From Monosporascus cannonballus (Eukaryota; Ascomycota; Sordariomycetes; Xylariales), in assembly GCA_004154925.1 (NCBI GenBank), contig QJNS01000147.1:1-64000 (forward strand): 64,000 nt of DNA, given 5' to 3'. A program made the translations under genes and the position numbers. Of this stretch, positions 45,517-57,962 are shown one piece after another (within the stretch, counting starts at the first letter, position 1; each line of letters opens with the position of its first letter). The notes under the pieces were generated by a model. The model made no database searches. It was given only the letters and a program-made list of their open reading frames with translations, and was not told the DNA's origin.

Positions 45517-48500
45517 GGTTCTTGGCTGGTTCCTAGGTGTTTTCGGAATTTGGGTGTTTTTTCCACTTAATTAGGTATTGGGTAAATCCATTTTGTTTCC
45601 TTGTATTAAAGATTTTTTCCATTTCGTATATCTGTTCGTTTTTTACTTTCATATCGTTTTATACCGTTCGTACCTTGATTATATCTGTTGTTAATTTGAA
45701 TAAGGAAACGTAAAAGATTGGGTGGAATTTGATTTTTGGTGGAAGTTCCAATTAATAATTGTTTTCTGAGATTTTTTTGATAATTTTGTATAGACCGATA
45801 TATTTGAAATCGAGTTTTTTACTGGGTCTTTTTGTTTGGATGTTTTTGGTGGCAAGGTAAACCATTTCCCCTTTTTCGAAAGTTGGTCCTTTTAACCTTT
45901 TTTTGTTATAATATTTGCTTATTTGATTCCGTACGAATTTTAGTTCTATTTTTATTTTTTGATGTAATTGTCGTAATTGTTCTGACGTAAGGATTGCTTT
46001 AATATTAACTGGACCGTCGTCGCGTGCTTTTTTATAAATTTCTGAAATAAAACTAAAATTCGCGTTGGATAGTATTATTTTGATATTTTTGTAATAATTG
46101 GTATTGTAAGCTAATTAAGTAATAGGTAATTTTTTAACTTAGTCGTTTTGTTCGTAATTGATATAGTATCGTAAGTATGCCTTTAACGTTTGGTTTAGCC
46201 GTTTTATCTGTTTATCTGTTTGGGGTTTAAATGCGCTGGATAACTTATAATTTAGGCCGATTTGTATTATAAGGCCTTGCCAGAACTTAGATGCGAAAGT
46301 TGATCCTTTGTTTAAGATAATTTTTATTAGTAATCCGTATATATTAAAGATGTTTCTGAAAAAGATATATGCCATTTATTCCGTATTAATATCCTTATGA
46401 TATGGTAAAAAGTAGGAAAATTTCGTAAATCGATCGACGATAACGAAAATGCTATTATAATATATTCCTATTGTTGGATTTTCGGATAAAGGAAATTTAA
46501 TGATAAAATCCATAATAATCGAATCTTATGGTTTTTTTAAGATTGGTAATAGTTATAACTTTTTATAAGGCCTATATCGTTACGCCTTAGCCTTATTATA
46601 AAGGTTATATTGTTGTCGTATTTTTTGGATTATCGTTTTCATCTTAGGAAAAAAATATATGCGTTAAAGTCGTTTTAGGATTTTGTGGATCCCTGGATAT
46701 CCATATAGTTAATGTTCGTATATATTTCGTACCAGGCTTTCCTGATATTCCTTTGGAACCTGCATCCTATCCGTTTTTTAATTTTTTGGGAAATTATCGT
46801 TATACTGCTAGATTTTCTAATGCATATCCAAAGGTACTGCCCGAATTGTCGTAATCTGTTGCGGGCGTAAATATCTTTTTATGGTGGTATTAAAAATTAT
46901 ATGGCTAACTTTAACCAATTTTTCTTCAAGGTTTAGCCGTTTACTTAAGGCGTCCGTTCTGCTGTTTTTTACGCTTTTTTTGTAGATAATAACGAAATCG
47001 AAATTCGCCAGCTCCTCCGTATAACGAAATTACCGTTCTGTAAGTTCCCGGGTCGTAATAAACCGGGTAAGGTTTTAATAATCCGTATAAACTTTAACTT
47101 AATATAAATTTCTTTTCAAGAAATACCTAAATTCTCAAAACGCCATAATAATGGCCATAAATTCCTTATTTGGAATACCGTAATTAAGCTCGGTTCCTTT
47201 TAATTTATATAAAAAAAATGTAATAAGGTGCAATTTGCCTTAATTATCCCGTTATCCGATTATTACGCCTAATGCGTAATCCGAAAAATCGGTTTCTAAT
47301 TTAACGGGGCGTATTAAATCGTACATAATTAATATTGGTTTACTGGTAATCGCATCCTTAATCTTCTGGAATGCTTTTTTTGTTTCTGGCGTCCATTTAA
47401 ATTCCTTTTTTTTCTTGGTAAAGTTGGTTAAGGGTATAGCAATTCTGCTGAAGTTTCGAATAAACTTCCTGTAGTAATTGGCGAATCTAAGGAATGCCTG
47501 TATCTCCTTAACCGTCGTTGGCGTCTACTATTCCGTTATTGCAGCGATTTTCTTTAGGTCCATCCTAATATATCCTGGGGTAATGATATATTCCAGATAT
47601 TCCACTTTTTGCTTATGGAACTAGTTCTTTTTTGCGTTAATTAACAGTTTGGCGTCCTATAAAGCTTAAAGAACTTTATGAATATATCCTGTATGTGTTT
47701 TTTCTGTTTCCGAATAAATAAAAATATTGTTAAGGTAATATACGACGAAAATATCAAGGTACTTTCGTAGTACATAATTTACCATTCGTTAGAAAGTTAT
47801 TAGTACGTTCGTAAGCCCTATTGGTATAACCAAATACTTAAATAATCCATATTTCGTTTTGAAAGTTGTTTTTTATTCGTATCCTTTTTTAATTTTAATA
47901 AAGTTATATCCATTTTTAAAATTAAATGTTATAAACCATTTAATTTTATGAAAACGGTTTTTTATTTTAATAATTAAAGGTAATAATATTTAATCCTTAA
48001 TAATAATATCGTTTAATTATTAATAATTAACTATAAGCCGTAATTTTCCGTTTTTTTTGGGTACGAAAAACATAGGGTACCCTGCTGGTAACTTCGAAGG
48101 TCGAATCCACCCCTTTTGTAACCGATTTTCCAGGTATTCTCTAAGGACGTATAACTTATTTCCGTTAAAGTTGTAAATGGGGTAAAACTTTATCGAAAAT
48201 CTTTCTTTAAAAATTATTTCATAGTTTTATTTGCTATATTCTGGTAATTTCGTATCAAGTTCCTTTTTAAAAAGCTGCTCGTATTTATAATATTATGATA
48301 ATACATTAATCAGATTTTCTAACTTTTGGGGCTACTGTTCTAAATCATTATTTAATTGCCGTAATTTTGCTTTAATAATAATAACGATACGTCGTATTTT
48401 TCTTTAATGCTTATTTTTTTTTGTATTTTGTTCCTTTGGGTAATAAGGTATTTATCGTATCCTTATACTTATATTCGTCGTTATTTTCGATCGAGTATTA

Positions 48501-50921
48501 AGATCTTATATTTTTTTTTTAATCTGTTAACGGGGGGTAAAAGGAATTTTACCTGGCCAGTTCCTCCATTAATTACGATTCCGTACTGGCGTATCTATGG
48601 TAATCCTAAGATTATGTCGTAATTCTCAAATAAAACGATATCGAAATTAATTATCTGGTATCGTTTTTAAACAAAAATCTCGAGGTGATTAATTTCGCGT
48701 AAGATTTTTCCATTATCGTAAGCGAAATCCTGACCTTTAACATTCGTTACTATGTAAGGTTTTAACTTATATTTCCATAATAATTTAAGTTCGTTAACTA
48801 TATCCGGTATAATATAATTTCCACCTAGAATTCCGCAATCTATTATTATAATATACTAATATGTTCCGATTCGTATATCCAAAGTAATAAGGTTATTAAC
48901 GGCTCTTATCGTTACGTTTAAAGCCTTTTTTAGGAATTCCTTTTAATTCCTTTAAATTTCGTTATTCTGTAGTTCTTTTATAGGTAACCTTTTTCTTTTA
49001 ACTTTTGTTCGAATCTGTCGAATTTTACTTGTGTTTTTTTATATAGCGCGTCGAGCTGCTATATCTATCGTTCTTGTCGGCGTACCGTTCCTTCGAGCCG
49101 TATTAGCTGCTTTTAGTTCTGCTATAACTCCTTTCCCTACCGGGTAAATTGTTTTTCAGTATAGCGTATGGTTTCCCATTGGGCTTTATTTTTTTCTTAT
49201 TGAAAATCTCGTATAAATCGTTAAATTTTTTCCTTTAAGGTTTGTCGTTTATCAAGATTTATAATAAATGCTAATTGAAAATAAAGATCCGTAATAACCC
49301 TTTAGTAATGCTTCTTTATAATGTGCTAGATTAACTCCTTTTCCGTTTGGTAATCGTATTATTTATAATGACAAAAGGGGTCTTCCTGCAAATACCATTT
49401 TCCCTTAGGCCAGCTTTCCGTTACTGCTAGCCGAAAAAAATTATCTTTAAGGGCTATAAATCGAAAATACCGATATTATTATTCGTTATTTTTGTTATTT
49501 CCCGTTCTGTTAGGAAAATCGAATCCCTCGTAATACATACGGGTAATTTTGTTATGAATATATCGTTTTTATTTTTCGTAAGCAGGGTAATTTTTCCGTT
49601 TGCAATGTATAGCGTATATCCTGCCGTATCGATTAAGGGTTCCGGGGTAAATCTTTTCCGTTTAACCTTAATATTCTTTTAGCTATCCCTTAAAGATATT
49701 CTGTTACCCCTTAATTGCTTATTAAGCCAAATTCCTGGTTTTTCGCATTCTTTGTTAAATTTTTTGCCATAACGGTCCTGGTATGTACTTTGGTCGAATT
49801 ATGTTAATAAGTTTACTTTCCTTTTTTTGATTTTTCTTGGATTATCCTTTGGATATAAATTTTTAATTATTTCGTTATAGCCTTTTAGGTAAGGAACATT
49901 TATAAGCCTTATGCCCCTTTTTTCCGTAATTGTAGCACTTAATCTGGCTCCAGTTCTTTTTATAAATAGCTCTTAGCTTTATAAGGCCTGGTTTAATGCC
50001 ATAAGAAGTATTATTACGCCGAAAAGCATTAATATTAGCCATATATCGAAATTTATTATTATTTTTTCCTTTAATACCTTTAGTATGCCAGGCATATTAT
50101 CGATTATTAATCTTAACTGCCATAACGATATAATCTGATAAATAATTAGGCCGATCGAGTTTAAAAAGCTTTTCTTATACTTTTTTCTTTAGGCCGTCGA
50201 AGAACTTAGCTATTAATATTTCTTGTCCCCAATTTAGCTTAAATACCAATTAAATAAACGTATTACCGTAATTAGATATTAATTCTTTCTGTTGTAACTA
50301 TTGGATCTGCATTTCGGTTTTTATTTTTTTATTTATTATTCCGAATACTTTCGTTAATGCCTGTTCGAATTATTCGTAATCGTTATAAATTCGTATTACC
50401 TCTGGGTTTCGCTTTTCGATTAGTAAGATAACATACTTTCTTATGGCGGGCTTAAACCAAATAGCCGTATCTCCGGTAAGCCGTCCGATTACGAACTTAA
50501 TTCGTATAATAAGTGTAATAAGTCGAATAAGAAAGTACCCAAAATATGCTCGGTATTAAGTCAAGAATAGTTATAACTTAGTCGAAATTCCGTTAAAGGG
50601 TTTTGGCTTGGGGGGTTTAAGGATTTTTTCTGGTTCCTTGGTGGAATTCAGCTAAATAACCTGGTTCGATCGAAAGGGCTTTCCGGTTTTAGGTGCTTTT
50701 CTTTTTTCTTTAAGTTTCTTATAGGCGGCTTGGAAAAACGTAATAAGATTATTTTTGTCCTGTTTAAGCTGAAGGATACGTTCGTTCATAGCATCCAGGC
50801 GTCGAAAAACTTCCTTTCGAGAAAGGCGAAGTTATTCCTTTTCTTTTTCGGATTCCATTCCGGTATCAGGGTTCTTAAGGACTTGGTAAATGGGCTGTTC
50901 GGGTTGTTTGTTGGTAAACAT
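45517..50921 (-). pseudogene. gag-pol remnant of element V
   Basis: Gag starts at the intact ATG 50921 (MFTNKQPEQPIYQVL) and meets its first stop after about 30 codons. The zinc knuckle C-Y-N-Y-G-K-K-G-H-K-A-Y-K-C lies at 49937-49896. The protease site is DCG (normally DSG) at 48840-48832, and RT reads Y-L-N-N at 47737-47726. An open integrase piece at 46375-46139 reads NKGSTFASKFWQ, then SSAFKPQTDKQIKRLNQTL, where the catalytic Glu of the usual DGQTERVN context is Lys. The chromodomain YLIKWKKHPNSENT-stop-EPAKNLINA lies near 45600-45510. Losses at the RT and integrase active sites make it dead. Confidence 0.82.
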
Positions 50922-50977
50922 AATGTCGGCGATATTGCTCAAAGTTTAACGGTACTGCTAAACAAAAACTTATAACG

Positions 50978-51305
50978 TATAACGGCTATACGGTTTAACC
51001 AATTATTAAACCTAAATCGACGGGTTTATGTTAACAGAAATATTATGGGATTTTGAACAATAAATATAATAACGTATTACGTCTTTATAATATTAAAAGC
51101 GTTTTGGGTAACGAATGTATATTATAAGCTAAAGTTATCTAAATTATGGAAATAACGAGCATATATATATCTTTGTTGTTTTTTTGTTATTTTATGACTT
51201 GCTGGACTTGCCAGCGATCCTTACGATCTTGGTCATTACGTGACCGGGGGTGCCCCCACTTCCTTTGACTGTTTTTGGTTGTGCCAAGCGTGTTGGGTCA
51301 TGACA
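50978..51305 (-). repeat. 5' LTR of element V
   Basis: 328 bp, same length as its partner. Its inner edge reads TATAACGGCTATACGG, i.e. three G-to-A changes against the left copy. The outer 110 bp are almost identical to the left copy. Confidence 0.9.
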
Positions 51306-51310
51306 ATAAT

Positions 51311-51374
51311 CGAGGTTTATCTGTTTCGTAAGCCCGATTGTCCGCAAAAAAGCTAAAACCGTTAAGTTATAATA
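51311..51374 (-). repeat. 3' LTR of element IV, second part
   Basis: 64 bp completing the LTR interrupted by element V, ending TTATAATA (RIP form of TTATAACA). A CT-rich tract follows (CGATTTTTTCTTTTC), the complement of the polypurine tract. Confidence 0.8.
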
Positions 51375-51551
51375 CGATTTTTTCTTTTCTATGATCTTTA
51401 TCTCTAAAACTCAAATTATTCGTTATCGATTTTCAGTAAATTACTTTGCTTTTTTATATTTATTATATCGGGTCATATTAAAAAATCTCGTTTTCGTAAG
51501 CTCATTAACGCTTTTATTCTTTTAAAACATATTAAACGTCTTAATTTTGAA

Positions 51552-52026
51552 ATACTTTCTTATTCTCGTTGTAAAAAAAAAATGAATGTAAAATATAAAT
51601 TTAGTCGAAATTCTTTGAAATATATGCATTATATCCATTATGGCGGTTTTTACAATATTTTTAATTTTTTAGAAATTAAGCATTAAAAACTTTGAAATAA
51701 AAAAATCGTTTAAAACGTTAAAAAAACAGGTTCGTAAAGTATTACAAATAGCTACTAATAAGCTGGACCGTCTATAAAAATAAAGGCGGCTGCTTCGCCG
51801 TCGTAGTATCGAAATATTTCGTCAAAGTATTAAAGATACGAAAGCTATAAAGGAATTCAAACGCCTAAAAAAAGAATAATTATAGTTAAAGGCCGCTATT
51901 ACAATTACCACGTTAACGTAAGTTACGGCCGATTAGCCCGATATCCCGGCTATTAATTGGTCGACCGTTAATTAAGACGCGCCCGTTATTATTAATAAAA
52001 ACTTTTTAATAGGCGTTAGGTGCTAA
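51552..52026 (+). pseudogene. Antisense zinc-cluster ORF of element IV
   Basis: Starts 178 nt inside the 3' LTR at ATA (from ATG). YSRCKK is followed by VKYKFSRNSLKYMHYIHYGG; Tyr/Cys spacing is Y-x2-C-x7-Y-x8-Y-x2-Y-x5-Y, one residue off because of an extra A in an A-run. After indels the helical part (RRSIEIFRQSIKDTKAIKEF) and a C-terminus with DIPAINWSTVN and INKNFLIGVRC remain. Stops are all of the CAA/CAG-to-TAA/TAG kind as far as can be read. Confidence 0.58.
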
Positions 52027-55000
52027 CAAGAATTTTGGCCGGTTTTTAGGCGTTTTCGGAATCCGGGTATTTTTTTTTACTTAATTAGGTATTAGATAAA
52101 TCCGTTTTGTTTTCGTATATCGAAAATCTTTTTTACCTTATATGCTTATTCGTTTTTTATTTTTATATTGTTTTATCCAGTATATATTTTGATTATATCT
52201 ATTACTAATTGGAATTAAAAAATATAAAAAGTTAAATAAAATTTTTCTTTTAGTAAAACTTTGAATTAATAATTGTTTTCTAAGATTTTTTGGCGGTTAT
52301 ATATGGACTAATATATTTAAAATCGGATTTGGTATTAAGTTATTTTATTTCAATATTTTTTGTAACGAGAAAAATGTTTTCCATTTTTTGAAAATCAATT
52401 CTTTTAATTTTTTTAGTTATAATACTTATTTATTTAATTTCGTACGAATTCCAGCTTTATTTTTATTTCTTAATATAATTATTATAATTGTTTTAACGTA
52501 AAAATTACTTTAATATTAATTAAGCCGTAATTATATATTCTTTTCAAAATCTTTAAAATAAAAAAAATATTTGCGTTTATTAATATTATTTTGATATTTT
52601 CATCATAATTAATATTATTGTGTAACTATATACGAGGTAATTTTTTAATTTAGGTATTTTGTTCGTAATTAATATAGTATTATGAATAAGTTTTTAAAAC
52701 TTAATTTATTTGTTGCGTTTATTCATTTATTTAAAATAATGTTTATAAATAATCCGCATATACTGAAAATATATTTAAACAAAATATATGCTATTTATTT
52801 GGCATTATATTTTCGTAATATGGTAAAGAATATAAAGATTTCGTAAATTGGTTAACAATTACGAAAATGCTATCGTAATATATGCCTCTAATTGGAATTT
52901 TTAATATAAAGTTTTTGTAATAAAATTAAATGTAATTAAATATTATGGTCTTTTTGCGATTAATAATATTTATAATTTTTCGTATAGCTTATGTCGTCGA
53001 ATCTTTATTTTAACGTAAATATCGTATTACTATATAATTTTCTATATCGTTAATTTTATTTTACAAAAGAAATTTATGCGTTAAAAGTATTTTCAGGTTT
53101 TAAAAATCGCTAGATATCTATATAACTAATATTTGTATATTTTTCGTATTAAATCTTTTTAGTATTTTTCTAAAACTTATATTTTGTTTATTCCCTGGTT
53201 TTTTAGGAGATTATGATTATATTACTAAATTCTTTAATATATTTCGAAAGGTATTGCCCGAATTATTGTAATTTATTACGGGTGTAAATATCTCTTTATA
53301 ATAATATCGAAAATTATATAGCTAATTTTAACTAATTTTGTTTCGAAATTTGGTTATTTGCTTAAGACCTTCGTTTTGCCATTTCTAAGCCCTTTTTGTA
53401 AATAATAATAAAATTAAAGTTCGCCAATTTTTCTGCGTAACGAAATTATTATTTAATAAGTTTTCTAGTCGTGATAAATCGGGTAAAATTTTGATAATCC
53501 GTATAAACTTTGATTTAATACAGATTTTCCTTTAAGAAATGCCTAAATTTTCAAAATGCCATAATAATAGCCATATATTCCTTATTTGGAATACCGTAAT
53601 TAAATTCGGCTCCTTTTAACTTGTAAGAAAAAAATATAATAAGGTATAATTTGCCTTAATTATTTCGTTAATTGATTATTACGTTTAACGTGTAATGCGA
53701 AGTATCGATTTTTAATTTAACGAAACGGTTTAAATCGTATATAATTAATACTAGTTCGCTGGTAATCGCATCCTTAATATTCTGGAATGTTTTTTCCGTA
53801 TCTAATATCCATTTAAACTTTTTTTTCGTAAAGTTCGTTAAGGGTATAGTTATTTTGCTAAAGTTTCGAATAAATTTCCATGCGAATACAGCCTCTCTAA
53901 GGATGAGGCTAGTAGCCGACCAGCCACCGACCCACTTACTAGTATAAATCTACCATCTGGCAGCTAGTAGGAAACGCCAGATAGAAGTAGCCTAATACAC
54001 TTACTTCTTGAAATCTGCTCTACGACTGCTCGGAGATCACCTCACCCAGCTCACAGCTATCCATTATCTTACAATTTCCTGTAGTAATTGGCGAATCCAA
54101 GAAATGCCTGTATTTTCTTAATTGTTGTTAACGTCTATTATTCTGTAATTATAGCGATTTTCTTAGGATTTATCCTGTTATATTCTGGGGTGATAATATA
54201 TTCCAGATATTCCATTTCCTATACGTAAAACTAATTCTTTTCTGCGTTAATAAGTAATCTTACGTTTTATAAAACTTAAAAAACTTTATGAACGTATTCT
54301 GTATACATTTTTTCCTTTTTTTAAAAAATAACAATATTATTAAGAAAATATACGACGAAAATATCGAGGTATTTTCGTAGCACATAATTTACTATCCGTT
54401 AAAAAGTTATTGGTACGTTTATAAATCCTATTAATATAATTAAATATTTAAATAGTCCGTATTTTGTCCTGAAAATCTTTTTTTTCGTATATGTTTTTAA
54501 TTTTAATAAGGTTATATTTACTTTTAAAATCGAATATTGTAAATTATTTGGCTTCATAAAATCGGCTTTTTATTTTTGTAATCAGGGGTAATAATAATCG
54601 ATTTTTCATAATAATATTATTTAATTGTCGATCGTTAACTATAAGGCGCAAATTTCTATTATTTTTAAGTATAAAGAATATAAGATATCTTGCGAGTAAT
54701 ATCGAAAGTTAAATTTATTCTGTTTGTAACCGATTTTCCAGGTATTCTTTAAAAATGCATAGCTTATTTCCGTTAAGGTTATAAGTAAAATAAAATTTTG
54801 TCGAAAATCCTTTTTAAGAACTATTTTATGATTTTATTCGTTACGTTCTAGTAATTTCGTATTAAGGTCCTTTTTAAAAAGTTACTTATATGTATAATAT
54901 TATAATAACATATTAATTAAAGTTTTTAACTTGTGGGGCTATTATTTTAAGTTATTATTTAAGTACTTTAATTTCGCTTTAATAATAATAACGATATATC

Positions 55001-57504
55001 GTATTTTTAATACTTATTTTTTTTATGTTTTTTTCGTTTGAGTAATAAGATTTTTATCGTATCCTTATATCTACATTCGTCGCCATTATCGATCGAATAT
55101 TAAGATCTTAATTTTCTTTTTTTGTCAGCTAATAAGGTATAAGGTGAATTTTATCTACCTAATCCTTTTATTAATTAAGATTTTATACTAATATATTTAT
55201 GGCCTTCTTAAAATTATATCGTAATTCCCAAATAAAACGATATCGAAATTAATTATTTAGTATTATCCTTGGATAAAAATCTCGAAATAAATAATTTCGC
55301 GTATGATTTTCCCGTTATCGTAAGCGAATTCCTAATTTTCGGCATTCGTCGCCATATAAGGTTTTAATTTGTATCTTTATAGCAATCTAAACTTATTAAT
55401 TACATTCGGTATAATATAATTCCCGCCCAAAGCTCCGTAATCTATTAGTACGATATACTAATACGTTCCGATTCGTATATTTAAAATAATAAGGTTATTA
55501 ATAACTTTTATCGTCGCGTTTAAAGCCCCTTTTAAAAATTCTCTTTAATTTCTTTAAGTTTCGTTATTCTGCAACTTTTTTATAAGTAACCTTTTTTTTA
55601 ATTTTTATTCGAATTTATTAAATTTTATTTTTGTTTTTACGTATAACGCTTTAAGTTATTATATTTATTATTATTATCGGCGTATTATTCCTTTAAGTTG
55701 TATTAATTGCTTTTTATTTTGCTATAATTTCTTTTCTTATTAAATAAATTATTTTTTATATATATAATTATATCTTATTATACCTTATCTTAATTATTGT
55801 TTTAAAGTTTATTTATAAATTCACGTATTTCTTCCTTAATAACTTGTTTTTCGTAAAAGTCTATAATAAATACTAATTGAAAATAGAAATTTATAATAAT
55901 TTTCTAATAATTTTTTTTCATTATATGCTAGATTAACTTTTTTTCTATTTAATAATTATATTATTGGAAATAACAAAAAAGGTTTTTTTATAGGTATTAC
56001 TTTATTTCGGGTTAGCTTTTTGTTTTGGTTAATTGCTAAATATCCTTTATGGCTATAGATCGAAAATATCGATATTAGTATTTATTATTTTTATTATTTC
56101 CGGTACGGTTTGGAAAGTTAAATCCTTTATAATACATACGGATAATCCATCCGTAAATATATTATTTTTATTCTTTGTAATCGAAACATTCTTGTTATTG
56201 ACAATATATGACGTATAATCTGCCGTATCAATTAGAGATTCCGGAACAGATTTCTGTTATTTAATTCTAATATTTACGTAATTATTTTTATAATATTTTT
56301 GGTTATGCTTATAATATTTATTAAGCTAACTTCCTGGCTTTTCGCATTCTTTATTGGATTTTTCGCTATAAAGAACTTGGTATATATTTAAGCTGGATTA
56401 TATTAATAAGTTAGTTTTTATTTTTCCAGTTTTTTCTAAATTATCTTTAAGGTATAGATTTTTAATTATTTTAACGGGGTTTTTTAGGTGCCTTACACCA
56501 TTCTGCTTTATGCCTTATCTTATTATAATTAGAATATTTGATTTAGTTCTAATTTTCCCTATAAGTAGTTCCTAATTCTATAAGTTCTAGTTTTATATCG
56601 TAAAAAATATTATTACGTTAAAAAAACGCTAATATTAACCGTATATCGGGGTTTATTATTATTTTTTCCTTTAATGCCTTTAATATTTTATGCGTATTAT
56701 TAATCGTTAATTTTAACTGTTATAACGATATAATCTTATAAATATTTAGATTAATTTAATTTAAAAAATTCCATTTATATTTCTTTTTTTAGGCAATTAA
56801 GGAATTTATCTATTAATACCTTTTATCCTTACTTTAATTTAACGGCTAATTAAATTAATGTACTGCCGTAACTAAATGCTAATCCTTTTTGTCTTAGTTA
56901 CTAGATTTATATTTCGGTTTTTATTTTTTCGTTTATTATTACGAAAACTTTCTTTAATATTTATTTGAATTATTCTTAATCGCTATAAATTTGAATTACT
57001 TCCGGATTTCATTTTTCGATTAATAAGATAAAGTACTTTTTATAACGAGCTTAAACCAAATAACGATATTTTCGATAAATCGTCCGACTGCGAATTTAAT
57101 TCGTATAATAAGCATAATAAATCGAATAAGAAAATACTCGAAATATACTTAGTATTACGTTAAAAACAGTTATAACTTAATCAAGGTTTTATAGAAAAGT
57201 TTTAATTTAAAAGGCTTAAGGACTTTTTTAATTTCTTAGTAAAATTTAACTAAATAACTTGGATTATTCGAAAAGATTTCTTAATTTTAGACATGTTTCT
57301 TAAGTTTCTTATAGATAACTTAAAAGGACGTCGTAAAAGCGTTATTATTTTTTAAGCTAATGAATACGTTTATTTATAGTATCTAAACGTCAAAGAACTT
57401 TTAGCAAAAAACAAATAAAGCCTTTTCTTTTCCGATTCCATTCCAATATCCGAGTTATCAAGGACCTGATAAATAGGCTGTTCGGACTGCTTGTTGATAG
57501 ATAT
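52027..57504 (-). pseudogene. gag-pol remnant of element IV
   Basis: Read on the minus strand. Gag would start at 57504 (ATG changed to ATA). The protease site DYG is at 55442-55434 followed by ALGGNYIIP. RT reads F-L-N-N at 54347-54336. The region after the RT catalytic core (GFANYYR...KFIRNF) is cut by the solo LTR at 53880-54073. Integrase and chromodomain follow towards 52.0 kb. It is fully degenerate. Confidence 0.72.
53880..54073 (+). mobile_element. Solo LTR of family gamma (element I family) inside element IV pol
   Basis: 194 bp flanked by ATTTCC at 53874-53879 and 54074-54079. It interrupts sequence that is continuous in element V (TTTCGAATAAACTTCCTGTAG). It matches both LTRs of element I, in the other orientation, with a single GGTGGCTG(G/A)TC unit. 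It keeps normal base composition inside strongly AT-mutated pol sequence, so it inserted after the RIP episode or was too short to be recognised by RIP. Confidence 0.85.
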
Positions 57505-57560
57505 AATGTCGGCGATATTATTCAAAATCTAACGCTATTATTAAATAAAAACTGATAATA

Positions 57561-57957
57561 TATAACAGCTAAACGGTTTAACTAATTGTTAAACCTTAAG
57601 TATACGGATTTATATTAACAGAAATATTATAAAGATTTAAATAATAAATATAAATAATATATTACGTTTTGTTTTACCAAAAATATTTTAAATAACGATA
57701 TTATATTATAAGCTAAAATTATTAAAATTATTAAAATAATAAGCATATATATTTTAATTTTAATTTAAGTTACTTAAACGGCTTAAACCTTTAAGCTCGT
57801 TAAGCCCTTTAAGCCTTTTCGCCGGCTTAAAGGGCTTAAGGTGCTTGGCACCTTAAGACCTTTGAACTAGTTACGTAATATCTTGGCGATGGTCGGCGTT
57901 TGTCTTTTTCGTAGGCCCGACCATCCGCAAGAAAGCCAAGACCGTTAGGTTATAACA
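57561..57957 (-). repeat. 5' LTR of element IV
   Basis: 397 bp from TATAACAGCT (RIP form of TGTGACGGCT) to TTATAACA, followed by the CATAA duplication. Confidence 0.85.
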
Positions 57958-57962
57958 CATAA

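Larger units (their letters stand above)
44542..51305 (-). mobile_element. Element V: Ty3/gypsy chromovirus (family delta), inserted in the 3' LTR of element IV
   Basis: 6,764 bp flanked by a perfect ATAAT duplication (44537-44541 and 51306-51310). LTRs are 44542-44869 and 50978-51305, both 328 bp. On the minus strand the LTR runs from TGTCATGACCCAACACG to CCGTCACA. The polypurine tract (AGGAGAGGGAAAATCG, minus) is at 44885-44870. It is the least mutated element in the window, mainly near its 3' end. Confidence 0.92.
44210..57957 (-). mobile_element. Element IV: Ty3/gypsy chromovirus (family beta), split by element V and by a solo LTR
   Basis: Flanked by a perfect CATAA duplication (44205-44209 and 57958-57962). 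The left (3') LTR is 44210-44541 plus 51311-51374, interrupted by element V; the right (5') LTR is 57561-57957. Lengths agree (396 and 397 bp). Ends on the + strand are TGTGACGG...TTATAACA. Without element V and its TSD copy the element is about 6.98 kb, including a 194-bp solo LTR. LTR sequence and order match element III, in the opposite direction. Confidence 0.88.
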
